From Steromphala cineraria (lineage: Eukaryota; Mollusca; Gastropoda; Trochida; Trochidae): a stretch of DNA of 64,000 nucleotides. Where the stretch lies: the NCBI GenBank assembly GCA_916613615.1, contig OU744737.1, forward strand, positions 888,001-952,000, written 5' to 3'. The translations under genes and the position numbers were made by a program. Shown here piece by piece: positions 12,279 through 24,371 of this stretch. The notes under the pieces are model-generated. The model saw nothing but the letters and a program-made list of their open reading frames with translations. It searched no databases and had not been told where the DNA came from. Position 1 is the first letter of the stretch. The number at the start of each line of letters is the position of its first letter.

Positions 12279-13480
12279 GTGAGTTTAGCTATATCTGAGG
12301 TCATCACCCTGGTGAGTATAGGTACCACTAAACTAAAACTCCTGGTGAGTATAGATATCTTTGAGCTCATCACCCTGGTGAGTATAGCTATATCTGAGGT
12401 CATCACCCTGGTGAGTATAGGTACCACTAAACTAAACCTCCTGGGGAGTATATATATCTCTGAGCTCATCACCCTGGTGAGTATAGGTACCACTAAACTA
12501 AAACTCCTGGTGAGTATAGCTATATCTGAGGTCATCACCCTGGTGAGTATAGGTACCACTAAACTAAACCTCCTGGGGAGTATATATATCTCTGAGCTCA
12601 TCACCCTGGTGAGTATAGGTACCACTAAACTAAAACTCCTGGTGAGTATATATATCTTTGAGCTCATCACCCTGGTGAGTATAGGTATCACTAAACTAAA
12701 ACTATTGGGGAGTATAGATATCTTTGAGCTCATCACCCTGGTGAGTATAGGTACCACTAAACTAAAACTCCTGGTGAGTATAGCTATATCTGAGGTCATC
12801 ACCCTGGTGAGTATAGGTACCACTAAACTAAAACTATTGGGGAGTATAGATATCTTTGAGCTCATCACCCTGGTGAGTATAGGTACCACTAAACTAAAAC
12901 TATTGGGGAGTATAGATATCTTTGAGCTCATCACCCTGGTGAGTATAGGTATCACTAAACTAAAACTATTGGGGAGTATAGATATCTTTGAGCTCATCAC
13001 CCTGGTGAGTATAGGTACCACTAAACTAAAACTATTGGGGAGTATAGATATCTTTGAGCTCATCACCCTGGTGAGTATAGGTATCACTAAACTAAACCTC
13101 CTGGGGAGTATATATATCTCTGAGCTCATCACCCTGGTGAGTATAGGTACCACTAAACTAAACCTCCTGGGGAGTATATATATCTCTGAGCTCATCACCC
13201 TGGTGAGTATAGGTACCACTAAACTAAAACTCCTGGTGAGTATAGATATCTTTGAGCTCATCACCCTGGTGAGTATAGGTATCACTAAACTAAAACTATT
13301 GGGGAGTATAGATATCTTTGAGCTCATCACCCTGGTGAGTATAGCTATATCTGAGCTCACCGCCCTGGTGAGTATAGGTATCACTAAACTAAACCTCCTG
13401 GGGAGTATAGATATATTTGAGTTCACCACCCTGGTGAGTATAGGTACCACTCAATTACCACTGGGGAGAATACAGGAGTA
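12279..13480 (+). repeat. 33/66-bp minisatellite, open in one frame on each strand
   Basis: The 66-bp unit consists of two related 33-bp halves, one with CATCACCCTGGTGAGTATAG, the other with ACTAAACTAAAACTCCTGG. Because both periods divide by three, a frame without stops runs for 404 codons on + and 434 codons on - (12146-13450). The + peptide repeats ELITLVSIGTTKLKLLGSI. There is no signal peptide, no compositional sense and no homology that I recognise, so I call this a repeat and not a gene. Almost every half-unit carries GGTGAGTATA, which matches a 5' splice site. Confidence 0.9.
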
Positions 13481-13539
13481 CACCTATTTTTGAGTTAATA
13501 TGCATTAATGGAGGAAAAAAACAAGTTGAACAAGATATT

Positions 13540-13620
13540 TGTCCATCCGTCTGTCCGTCCATCCCATCCATCTGTCAGTTTGTCTGTCCGTCCCATCCAT
13601 CCATCTGTCTCTCTGTCTCT

Positions 13621-13652
<32 letters not shown>

Positions 13653-13930
13653 TTGTTCGTCTGTTCTAGAGCAAAACTCAAAAACTATTTGACCTAGGTC
13701 AATGAAACTTGGTATGTGGATTATTCAGCATATGTAGATGTTCCTTTGGGTATTTTTCACATCTATGAATTGTTATATTTGGCAGTTGGCGCGGAAACAT
13801 ACTTAAAATTTAACTTCCAGAGAAGAAGTCGAAAACTGTTAGACCCTGCTCAGTGAAGCTTGGTGTGTAGATTAGTCAGCATATGCTGATGTGCCTTTTT
13901 GGTATTTTCAACTTCTTTGTGTTTTATTTT
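13540..13930 (+). repeat. Dispersed repeat with CCGT/CTGT microsatellite start
   Basis: A CCATCCGTCTGTCCGT-type tract (13540-13660) leads into TCTAGAGCAAAACTCAAAAA and GAAACTTGGTATGTGG; a second, related block (GAAGCTTGGTGTGTAG) follows at 13855. This is the style of an old dispersed repeat, with no ORF. Confidence 0.6.
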
Positions 13931-14396
13931 CGGTCTATTTCATGGAATTGTATCTTTATTGGGATATGTCATCTTCTGGTGACTCTTGTTTTATTAAATC
14001 CATCATGCAGAAACTTCTGCTCACAATAAACCAGTTCTTTTTTTATCTAAATAAAAAAGGTTTAGGTACTTAACCAGTTTTAGTCGGTATGCAAATCCCT
14101 TGTCCCTGAGCAGAAATCTTCGACAGAATGTTTTAGAGGTTTACCAGTCGAGTTTTGAGTGTGTATTAATGGTAAAACAGTTGCACAAACTGAGCCGGTA
14201 CAAAGGACATTGTTCATACACGCTGATCGCACTATGACTCCTGCTACCGCTAATCAATCTTACACGTATTACCTGTTATATACATCGTTACTTATACTCA
14301 TAAATGTGGGGACCAAACATTAACAATGTTTTCTTATAGCAAAAAGGATATTGAAATAATCAAAATGATGGATGCTGTTTTAACGTCCAAACTAAG

Positions 14397-14556
14397 CAGC
14401 GACATACATTAGTTTTGTTAAAGACATACATTAGTTTTGTAAAAGACATAAATTAGTTTTGTTAAAGACATAAATTGGTTTTGTTAAAGACATAAATTAG
14501 TTTTGTGAAAGACATAAATTAGTTTTGTTAAAGACATAAATTAGTTTTGTGAAAGA
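14397..14556 (+). repeat. 22-bp tandem repeat, about 7 copies
   Basis: Unit AAAGACATAAATTAGTTTTG plus TT, with single-base variants. Confidence 0.9.
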
Positions 14557-14751
14557 CGAGATTCTGGGGCTACATTCTGGCTGCAGCAGTGATTCTTCGT
14601 TTGCAACGGATGGAAGTAAACGACAGAAGGTCCTCACTATCATTTAAAATGGCGAGTTTCAGTGACACATCCTTGAAATGACTTTGCATAAGCATACAAA
14701 CGTTGCCACTGACAATGCAAGCACTTTTCAAACGGTTGATTAATATATGAA

Positions 14752-17520
14752 TCAGCGCGGGTGTGAGGGGGTCAGCGCGGGTGTGAGGGAGTCAGCGCGG
14801 GTGTGAGGGGGTCAGCGCGGGTGTGAGGGAGTCGGCGCGGGTGTGAGGGAGTCGGCGCGGGTGTGAGGGAGTCGGCGCGGGTGTGAGGGAGTCGGCGCGG
14901 GTGTGAGGAAGTCGGCGCGGGTGTGAGGGAGTCAGCGCGGGTGTGAGGGGGTCAGCGCGGGTGTGAGGGGGTCAGCGCGGGTGTGAGGGAGTCAGCGCGG
15001 GTGTGAGGGAGTCAGAGCAGGTGTGAGGGGGTCAGCGCAGGTGTGAGGGGATCAGCGCAGATGTGAGGGAGTCAGCGCGGGTGTGAGGGGAACAGGGGAA
15101 CAGCGCGGGTGTGAGGGAGTCAGCGCGGGTATGAGGGGGTCAGCGCGGGTGTGAGGGAGTCGGCGCGGGTGTGAGGGAGTCACCGCGGGTGTGAGTCGGC
15201 GCGGGTGTGAGGGGGTCAGCGCGGGTGTGAGGGAGTCGGCGCGGGTGTGAGGGGGTCAGCGCGGGTGTGAGGGAAACAGCGCGGGTGTGAGGGGGTCAGC
15301 GCTGGTGTGAGGGAGTCGGCGCGGGTGTGAGGGGGTCAGCGCAGGTGTGAGGGGATCAGTGCGAGTGTGAGAGAGTCAGCGCGGTTGTGAGGGAGTCAGC
15401 GCAGATGTGAGGGAGTCAGCGCGGGTGTGAGGGGAACAGGGGAACAGCGCGGGTGTGAGGGAGTCAGCGCGGGTGTGAGGGAGTCAGCGCGGGTGTGAGG
15501 GAGTCAGCGCGGGTGTGAGGGAGTCAGCGCGGGTGTGAGGGAGTCAGCGCGGGTGTGAGAGAGTCAGCGCGGGTGTGAGGGAGTCAGCGCGGGTGTGAGG
15601 GAGTCAGAGCAGGGGTGAGAGAGAGTCAGAGCAGGGGTGAGAGGGAGTCAGCGCGGGTGTGAGGGAGTCAGCGCGGTTGTGAGGGAGTCAGCGCGGGTGT
15701 GAGGGAGTCAGCGCGGGTGTGAGGGAGTCAGAGCAGGGGTGAGAGAGAGTCAGAGCAGGGGTGAGAGGGAGTCAGCGCGGGTGTGAGGGAGTCAGCGCGG
15801 GTGTGAGGGAGTCAGCGCGGGTGTGAGGGAGTCAGCGCGGGTGTGAGGGAGTCAGAGCAGGGGTGAGAGAGAGTCAGAGCAGGGGTGAGAGGGAGTCAGC
15901 GCGGGTGTGAGGGAGTCAGCGCGGGTGTGAGGGGGTCAGCACGGGTGTGAGGGAGTCAGAGCAGGGGTGAGAGAGAGTCAGAGCAGGGGTGAGAGAGGCA
16001 GCGCGGGTGTGGGAGAGGCAGCGCGGGTGTGAGGGAGTCAGCGCAGGTGTGAGGGGATCAGTGCGAGTGTGAGAGAGTCAGCGCGGGTGTGAGGGAGTCA
16101 GCGCGGGTGTGAGAGAGTCGGCGCGGGTGTGAGGGAGTCAGCGCAGGTGTGAGGGGATCAGTGCGGGTGCGGGTGTGAGGGGGTCAGCGCGGGTGTGAGA
16201 GAGTCAGCGCGGGTGTGAGGGAGTCAGCGCAGGTGTGAGGGGATCAGTGCGGGTGTGAGGGAGTCAGCGCGGGTGTGAGGGGGTCAGCACGGGTGTGAGG
16301 GAGTCAGAGCAGGGGTGAGAGAGAGTCAGAGCAGGGGTGAGAGAGGCAGCGCGGGTGTGAGGGAGGCAGCGCGGGTGTGAGGGAGTCAGCGCAGGTGTGA
16401 GGGAGTCAGCGCGGGTGTGAGGGAGTCAGCGCGGGTGTGAGGGAGTCAGCGCGGGTGTGAGGGGGTCAGCACGGGTGTGAGGGAGTCAGAGCAGGGGTGA
16501 GAGAGAGTCAGAGCAGGGGTGAGAGAGGCAGCGCGGGTGTGGGAGAGGCAGCGCGGGTGTGAGGGAGTCAGCGCGGGTGTGAGGGGATCAGTGCGAGTGT
16601 GAGAGAGTCAGCGCGGGTGTGAGGGAGTCAGCGCGGGTGTGAGAGAGTCAGCGCGGGTGTGAGGGAGCCAGCGCGGGTGTGAGAGAGTCAGCGCGGGTGT
16701 GAGGGGGTCAGCGCGGGTGTGAGGGAGTCAGCGCGGGTGTGAGGGAGTCAGCGCGGGTGTGAGGGAGTCAGCGCAGGTGTGAGGGGATCAGTGCGAGTGT
16801 GAGAGAGTCAGAGCAGGGGTGAGAGGGAGTCAGCGCGGGTGTGAGGGAGTCGGCGCGGGTGTGAGGGAGTCGGCGCGGGTGTGAGGGAGTCAGCGCGGGT
16901 GTGAGAGAGTCAGCGCGGGTGTGAGGGAGTCAGAGCAGGGGTGAGAGAGTCGGCGCGGGTGTGAGAGAGTCAGCGCAGGTGTGAGGGGATCAGTGCGAGT
17001 GTGAGAGAGTCAGCGCGGGTGTGAGGGAGTCAGCGCGGGTGTGAGGGAGTCAGCGCGGGTGTGAGAGAGTCGGCGCGGGTGTGAGGGAGTCAGCGCAGGT
17101 GTGAGGGGATCAGTGCGGGTGCGGGTGTGAGGGGGTCAGCGCGGGTGTGAGGGGGTCAGCGCGGGTGTGAGGGAGTCAGTGCGAGTGTGAGAGAGTCAGA
17201 GCAGGGGTGAGAGAGTCGGCGCGGGTGTGAGGGAGTCAGCGCAGGTGTGAGGGGATCAGTGCGAGTGTGAGAGAGTCAGCGCGGGTGTGAGGGAGTCAGC
17301 GCGGGTGTGAGGGAGTCAGCGCGGGTGTGAGAGAGTCGGCGCGGGTGTGAGGGAGTCAGCGCAGGTGTGAGGGGATCAGTGCGGGTGCGGGTGTGAGGGG
17401 GTCAGCGCGGGTGTGAGGGGGTCAGCGCGGGTGTGAGGGAGTCAGTGCGAGTGTGAGAGAGTCAGAGCAGGGGTGAGAGTGAGAGAGGCAGCGCGGGGGT
17501 GAGGGGAACAGCGCCGGGTA
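14752..17520 (+). repeat. CpG-dense 20-bp satellite, about 138 units
   Basis: Unit GTCAGCGCGGGTGTGAGGGA, repeated head to tail with variants (GTCGGCGCGGG, GTCAGAGCAGGGGTGAGA, ATCAGTGCGAGTGTGAGAG). Variant units recur in fixed order, so blocks of several units were duplicated. Nearly every unit has two CpGs and two or three G runs on the + strand. The - strand frame at 17422-17607 is a by-product. Confidence 0.97.
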
Positions 17521-18300
17521 AGAGTCAGCACGGGTTTGCAGTAGAAAAGAATTCACAAAGACCACAAATGAGAAAACAACCAGTACGAGGGCAGGAAAAA
17601 TTGACACTGAGATAAACTGTCTGTAAAGAAGATGAGTCGTGAGGGATTTTGCTTGTGAAAACTCTTTTAAACATCACTTTATGGGGCTAGAAGGTTGATT
17701 AAATAGCTGCTCGGACTTGCAGAATGAAAATACGCAGTAGAAATTGACCCTCAGATTATATCAGCAGTGAAAATGCTATCAAAAGATACCTATTGAAAAA
17801 CAGCAGGGAAGGTAAATTCAAAAATTGAGCATTGAAATTCAGATGTGAAGGTTGCCTCCCCAAATAACTGGTCAGTGAAAGAAATTTCTAGAATGTGTAC
17901 ATTAATAATAGAAGTACAATCATGTTTTCGACATCCCTCACTGAAGAAAGCAGCAAAATTGGCTTTTAGAACGTCACAACAATTATCTACTTGTCGTTAT
18001 TCTCTGTAAAATCCCAAGGTAAATATACCACACAATTATAAAATCTTCAGACTGGTGACCTATTCTCTGATACAGATAACACCTTCTGATTACTTACACA
18101 CTAGCTCCTTTGTTTTGTTTGATCATTCATTTTTCATACTCATACTGTCTGTGTAATGCATGTGCCGAGATGTTCATGTGAATCGATGACAACTTGATTT
18201 CCGAAATTTATTCAAATTAAAAGTTTGCTTTGCAAATCAAAGATTGTCAAAAAAATTGCATTTTACAAATACAAGACATTTATTAACTTTGCATTCTAAG
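17521..18300. other. Spacer
   Basis: Non-repetitive sequence without an ORF or RNA feature that I can support. Confidence 0.5.
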
Positions 18301-18302
18301 CA

Positions 18303-18368
18303 AAGGATCGAACGAGTGACCTCTTGATTTCAAGCTAGGTGACTTATCCATTAGGCCACGGAGGCCTG
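18303..18368 (-). repeat. tRNA-like sequence, probably a tRNA pseudogene or SINE head
   Basis: On the - strand it reads CCGTGGCCTAATGGATAAG (D-arm, A-box like) and later TCGTTCGATCC (B-box like), close to eukaryotic tRNA-Arg in order and spacing. The anticodon stem does not pair properly, so it is not called a functional tRNA gene. Confidence 0.5.
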
Positions 18369-18599
18369 TTGAAATACAGGCCATTTTTATGATTAAATGT
18401 CAATTTTTTCCCGAGATTAAACATCACTCTTAATGATTGTTTATAGATTTTGATAATTCATTTCATTTGTACCAAATCTTTATATTCATATTAAATCAAG
18501 TTTTTTTGTTATATGTATTCATATTAATCTATTGTGGTAGCTTGTACGGTCCCGCATGGATTGCACGTCTGCACGAGAGGGTCATGCCAATGTCAGCTA

Positions 18600-18892
18600 C
18601 CGTATTTCCTCAAAAACACGCCGGGGCTCGAATAGAGGCCGGGGGTATGGGTGTTTAAATTAAATACACGTCGGGTCTCGAAAAGACACCGGGTCTCAAA
18701 TAAACGCCGGGGTGATAAATTGATTAATTAATGCTCCCGTAGTTGAATTGAAATAAACTGTTTCCCATTTACATCATCTATAATATTTGTTTCCTACTAA
18801 AAAATAAATAGACGCCAGTCTCAAATACACGCGGGGGGTAAAGGGGGTCTGAAAAAATACACGCCAGGGGCGTCTAATTTGAGGAAATACGG
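18600..18892. mobile_element. MITE with TA duplication
   Basis: Ends CCGTATTTCCTCAAA and TTTGAGGAAATACGG are perfect inverted repeats flanked by TA on both sides, as in Tc1/mariner-like insertions. 293 bp, no ORF. The interior has several ACGCCGGGG / CCGGGTCTC blocks. Confidence 0.85.
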
Positions 18893-20990
18893 TACTTGAA
18901 ATAGACATTGTTTCTCCAATCAGAGAAAATTTTTCAACTTCTCATTATATATAAAAACAGTTATGCATTTCAGTATTATCAAAACTGATGTTATGTTGAA
19001 AATGGATGAATATAGTGTTGAGCTCGTGTGTAAAATAGTTACCGACCTCGACCTCGGGTTGCAGAGAAAAGTAAATTCCCAATATATTTCCAAAATAAAC
19101 AGACATGACATCAATCCAGTTCCTTCCTTCATCTGAACATCCACAAGATAAAAAAAACACCTCCGTCTAACCTTGTTAGACATCTGGTCTCTAAACTTTA
19201 TTATCTGAAGTCCTTGTTCAGAATATACAGCTTTTAAACAGAACTTTGCACACAGAGCTTAACAGCAGGATGACTGAACGCCCAGACTGACGAATTAACC
19301 ACGCTACAGCTCACCCTCTGTGGTGACCCTCCCAAAGCTGTCCTAACAAAGGGTTTCGACAGCAGCCAAACATGGTCACAACAACAGAATACACTTTTAC
19401 GACACGCTGAAAAGCTCTTTTTGCCACACATTAAACCACATTTAAAATGTTCATTACATGTCAATGAATTGTAAAAAATCAGAATCTTAAACCTATTACA
19501 AGACGAACATACAAGTTAGCATGGTAAAGAATAACAATGCACTTAAATTTGGAGGTCCAGCAAACTGCATTGAATTTGGGAGGTTTACATCTAACCCCCC
19601 CCCCCCCCCCCCCCCCTCCTCCTCCTCTTAAGGATAAGGCCTCTTTAAGGCCGAATGACTTAAGAATTTTGAACGATGTACAACACAATTCTGCTGTAAC
19701 TCATAGGGCCCTCATAAAAAAAATAATAAAACTGGTATCAATTGCCCGTCTGTGAATCTAGATGTGTCTGATGTGATGCAGAATGTGACGCGGTTCAAAT
19801 GTCACTCTTGTAAAGTAAAAAACAAAATCTATTTGAAATGCCTTAAAAATAAGAATAGAAATTGTTGGTTGATTGTAAGAATAAAACAATTGTTCCTTCC
19901 GAAACCCATGTTACCACAGCGTCCCAAAATAAGGTGACGTAACACCATAACATCCATTGACATTGACAGCTGCGCCACCCCCCCCCCCCCCCCCCCCCCA
20001 CCCCAAACCACAATCATATACACAACACACATGCAAATATTGGTTATTTTATGGACGCTTCTCGTGTAATATATACACGATCTTTCAATGGGAAAAGCAA
20101 TACAATTACTGTTTCTTGAAATTAACTGAGGATACTATATCATCATTCTCCGATACACACATCAAAGCTATTCTTAAACCACAAAACTGTTTTCAATGCT
20201 CATAGCAAGTACCATACAGGAGATGTGGATGTTATTTCGTTTCTGCAGCCGATCGACAAGATACAACATCCTGCTCATCACACGCGGCAAATGCATGTGA
20301 ATAATTCGGATGCATTCCAAACCACGCCAAAGCCAACTGTGTTTGTATTCTAATTAATGAAGAGGCACAACCATGTCACTCTTTTAATTGTCTGTCGTCT
20401 TCTTCTATCAAAACCATTCATATAAACCAATCGCTGCTAAGTATTTCTTTCAGTCCTTGGCTCAGCGTACCATACGCTTTCCAAACATATCACGCTTTCC
20501 GCAAAACTTCTCACACATACTTATCGCCATCCTCTTTCACCCCCATCGCTCTCCATACCCGCTACAAAAATCTGCAACTAGCTCCGCTCAAACCTCTTTC
20601 GCTGCTTCAAAACATATCCCTCTGCTTTTCCAAACTGCTCACATCCTCAATATGCATTATTCGAAAATCACAACCTGTCGTCAGGAAGACATCCCCTTGA
20701 CTCAAAAACAAGACGTCCATGCTTCGCTCGCTAATATTTTGCCCCGTTTCAAAGTCCTAAATATTAACCTTGTGTGAAACGTCTTCAATCAAACTGGGTT
20801 TTTATTTCACCACAATTTTGCAAACATAGTATTCAATTATTGGTGACTGTCTTTCTGCTACTGTCATACCAGTGACAGGATATCAGTTCGTTAAATAAAG
20901 CCTTATGCAGATGTCAGAGAACGTCTTTAAACAAGTAAGCCTGTTAATTACACCTCTTGTCTGGCCCACATTGCAGTATTGTCATGTGTC
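18893..20990. other. Spacer with two long poly-C tracts and an unrecognised 129-codon frame
   Basis: C homopolymers of more than 20 bases lie at about 19593-19616 and 19978-19999. A + frame at 20388-20777 (129 codons) is rich in Ser, Phe, Ile and His, has no clear signal peptide or domain, and comes from pyrimidine-rich DNA. I cannot support it as a gene. Confidence 0.4.
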
Positions 20991-22440
20991 ATGACAGATG
21001 ACAGATATATGTTACTTGTTACTAGGACCGTATCAGGTCAGTCCGGCAGGGGTGCTGGCTTTCCCCCCACCCTTTACGTTGTAGCACTGGAGCCTCTGTT
21101 CAATAAAAATCGGAAAAGTAAATAAATTGTTGGTTTAAAATTACCAGGTTCAAGCGCTTCACCAAATATATCTGCCTTTGCTGATGATGGACTGGTATTT
21201 TGTACAATTGATGCTTCGATTCGGGCACTTTTAAAAATGTGTACAAACTTTGGCAAAGCATCAGGGTCAAACATAAATTATTCTAAAACAAATGGCATAT
21301 TTATTGGGAAATGGAAAACTAGATGCGACCATTCCTTCGGAACATCTTCCATTGACCAGTCAAATATGTTAGGTGTAATAACATACAACAATGTTTCAAG
21401 TGATGATCAAATCCTCCCTGTACTATCTAAACTTCGTAAAGTGTTAAACCTTCTATATATTGGGAAAACAATAATGTGCAATATTCTGGGTTGAGCTAAA
21501 TTGTGGTACCGTGGAGCAGTTATCCCAATGTCAAACTCTTTCAGAGGGGAGCCTATCAGGTGCTCCGTTTTGTATAAATCCATTATAGAGGGAAGGGTTG
21601 GGGCTTACACATATACTTTCCAAATAGAAATCAATGCAGCTAAAACATCTACAATCTCTTACTAAAGAAATCAGCAAAGTTGACATATTTTTCAAAGTAA
21701 CAGCTATGCCTCTCTCTACGGCGCTTTTGCTCTGATTTTATGTCTCTTCTTTCACCTCACTCCGAGACGATCCCTTTACTCTACCAGCAATGTTTTTCGG
21801 CCGTAAAATTGTTCGAATCCCTCTCTAATAACACGCTGGTGGACATGGTTAATTTTTCCACTAAGCAGTTCTACAACTGCCTTCTTTCAAAAATTGTAGA
21901 GAACAAAATTGAAAAGCTATCATCGAATTAAATTTGCTTCTGTTTGGCGTAATTTACATCACAGTTTCGTAGATAACATTCCAAAATCGGTCAATTATGG
22001 TCGTCTCTCTCCCTCTTGGCTATCGATTATTTTGCCGCCACATGGCGGCCTCTCCTAGCTGTGTTCTTTGTTCTACTTCCATCGAAACTTCTGACTACAT
22101 TTTTATATTCTGTTCTTGTGTGAATGTGTTGTGGTCTGTTGTCTTCCAGTGGTTAATTATTCTCTCTAACGACCTTGTTTCCAAATCTCATGAAATTATC
22201 TGTTTCGGACTTGTTCCAAAACTTCCAAATTCTCACCATTACGCTGTTTGTGTATACTGACAAAATATTCAATTTGGCTCACCCGTAATTTAAATAAATT
22301 CGAACACAAACGGCTCACCGGGAAGATATTGTCTCAAGTTTTAAAAGTTTCCTTAAAACACGTAATCGGGTCGACTTCTTTCGTTTTCCATCTAACGTTT
22401 TTGCTTAATATTGGCTTTCATCATTAATTATCTGTACAAT
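20990..22440 (+). pseudogene. LINE (non-LTR retrotransposon) reverse transcriptase remnant
   Basis: Broken + strand coding with several frame changes. VRQGCWLSP then LYVVALEPLFNKNR (21036-21117) match RT motif B. KLPGSSASPNISAFADDG (21137-21190) holds the catalytic FADD (Y/FxDD), followed by FGKASGSNINYSKT. A late zinc-knuckle region, CVLCSTSIETSDYIF (22057-22101), matches the C-terminal zf-RVT type of L1/Tx1-like elements. Stops after ILG (21492) and elsewhere show it is dead. The 5' part of the RT and any endonuclease were not seen. Confidence 0.8.
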
Positions 22441-22618
22441 TATCAACAATAAACTTTGCTTCCTTTTCTGAATGTCAATTGCCTTTAACACATAATGCTT
22501 GTATGTATTTTGTAACTCATTTGTATCTGCACATCTGCACATGTTATTTTATTCCTCTGTGTATGCACCTCTGCGCATGATGCTTTATTCATCCCTGCAT
22601 AATATAATCATGTAATAT

Positions 22619-22931
22619 AATACTGAAAATTAATGATTCCAATTGAAAGACAGTGTCTTTAAACTAAATATAGCAGTAATAATTCAAATATATAACGTAA
22701 AGTTTAGCCATGCGATTGCTTTTTCTTACACAAAATGAATTAAGGGTGTTCACCAAAATGGCCGCCAATGGATTTTATGTTAATCTTAATACTTTGTCCT
22801 CTGACTATGGATGATTGGTTTGTGTAATGAGCTTTGACACTGTCAAGATAATAAATAAAGCATTAAGGTATAATTATCAGTGAAGATTTTTAAATATATA
22901 ATTATCAAAAAAAGTGCTACTGTCCCTTTAA
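22619..22931 (+). mobile_element. TTAA MITE copy 1 (5' truncated)
   Basis: Matches the MITE at 27781-28144 from GATTCCAATTGAAAGACA to the terminal GTGCTACTGTCCCTTTAA, with TTAA at 22928-22931. The left inverted terminus is missing. Confidence 0.85.
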
Positions 22932-23284
22932 GATTGGGGTTTGAGTTCCAAAGGTTGTAAGTGCTTGGAAGAGGATGCATTTCTTGTGGTATTATAATTG
23001 CATTTAGAATAATTGTCTTTGTAGAAATTGCTGTTTGGCAGACATTTTAAACGTAAGGATTTAGAGGGTTGTTGTTTCTTTTTCTTTTCTGAAATTTGCT
23101 GTTTGAGAGATATTCTGGACACTGAGATACATGTATAAGAATGACTTATGTGTTTGATTTCACGGGATGTACGATATTGGTCATACATCAAAATATTTAC
23201 CGTGATCATATTAACTGCCGAGCAAAAGAAACGATACCATGTAAATAAAAACCCAAAACTATTATGAAAAAAGCTGTTTGAGAA

Positions 23285-23860
23285 CCCCAAGTGTATTGGA
23301 ACACACAAGACATGTGCCTTACTGATTAGGACTTTAAGATAGATTTATTAAACATAATGCTAGATTTGTACTTAAAAGATTCAAGATGTATGTATCTGGT
23401 ATTGGAACACACATTGTGATAGAAATTGTTTATCACAAGACATGTGCCTTACTGATTAAGCCTTTAAGATAGATTTATTACAGTTAATGTTAGAGTTGTG
23501 GTTGAAAGATTTAAAAGGTACGTATGTCTCTGGTAATAAGCTAAATTGGTTGTGTTTTTTATTTTTAAAACTCGTTTTGAAATCTCCTACATTATAGTTT
23601 GTTTCTTCTATCTAGCATCATACAGTATATTCGTTAAGAAATTAATTTTCAATTCTGGAAAACATTTTGAAAAAAACCTCAAAATATATTAACACATGGG
23701 TACATAATGATAGAATTGTCACACTCTGATAACTGAAATAATGTGTCTTACTGATTTAGACTTTAAGATATAATTATTACACATGTCAGATTTGTACTTC
23801 AAAGATTCAAGATGTACGTATGTATCTTGTAATTAGCTAAATTGGTTGTGTTTGACATTA
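23285..23860 (+). repeat. Three degenerate tandem copies of a 150-200 bp repeat
   Basis: Each copy has a CTTACTGATT...CTTTAAGATA block, then a motif like ATTCAAGATGTACGTATGT. The last two also share GCTAAATTGGTTGTGTTT. The - frame at 22928-23308 is not a recognised protein. Confidence 0.65.
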
Positions 23861-23861
23861 C

Positions 23862-24015
23862 GTGGAGCACTGTGGTGTAGTGGTTAGCATGCTGGCCTCT
23901 CACGCCGGAGACCCGGGTGCGAATCCCGGTGATGACACACCAATAATTAGTGACTTGGGTCTCAATCTGTGGTGTGTCCCTGGGCAAGGCACTTCATCCA
24001 CATTGCACTCAGTCA
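23862..24015 (+). mobile_element. tRNA-derived SINE, copy 1 (Glu-type anticodon loop)
   Basis: Head TGGTGTAGTGGTTAGCATGC (A box) and GGGTGCGAATCCCGG (B box), with an anticodon arm loop CTCTCAC. The following body GGGCAAGGCACTTCATCCAC and TTGCACTCAGTC is shared with the copy at 37291. The acceptor stem does not pair, so it is not a tRNA gene. Confidence 0.85.
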
Positions 24016-24371
24016 TATTTTGATTCAAGAGTCACAGTCACATTGTTAGCTGTCTGATTCAGATACAAGAGCTGTTTGTCTTGTAAAATGTTGGATTGTT
24101 TCAGTGATACATTTTATTTGTTAATAGGTTAACTAGCGTTAACGAAACATTTACGCTTATATGACGGTTCTTGGGCTGTTTATTGAAATCATTGTCTAGT
24201 ACTACGGTATGAAATAAAGTAACATATGAATGGCATGTAGGCATCGAGGTGAATAATACTGTTTACTTTACATATATATATATGTCTATTTTGTTCATCT
24301 GCTTGAAAAAGACACAATACTCTGTGTCGAACGTTGCTTATCACGAATTAAGAAGTTGTCATCCATATATG

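Noticed and set aside
12146..13493. 404- and 434-codon open frames as genes
   Set aside because: Both are forced by a period divisible by three in a minisatellite. Opposite strands are open at once, the peptides are low-complexity, and no initiation or splice context is convincing.
20388..20777. 129-codon frame as a gene
   Set aside because: Pyrimidine-rich DNA, no domain, no signal peptide and no splice context.
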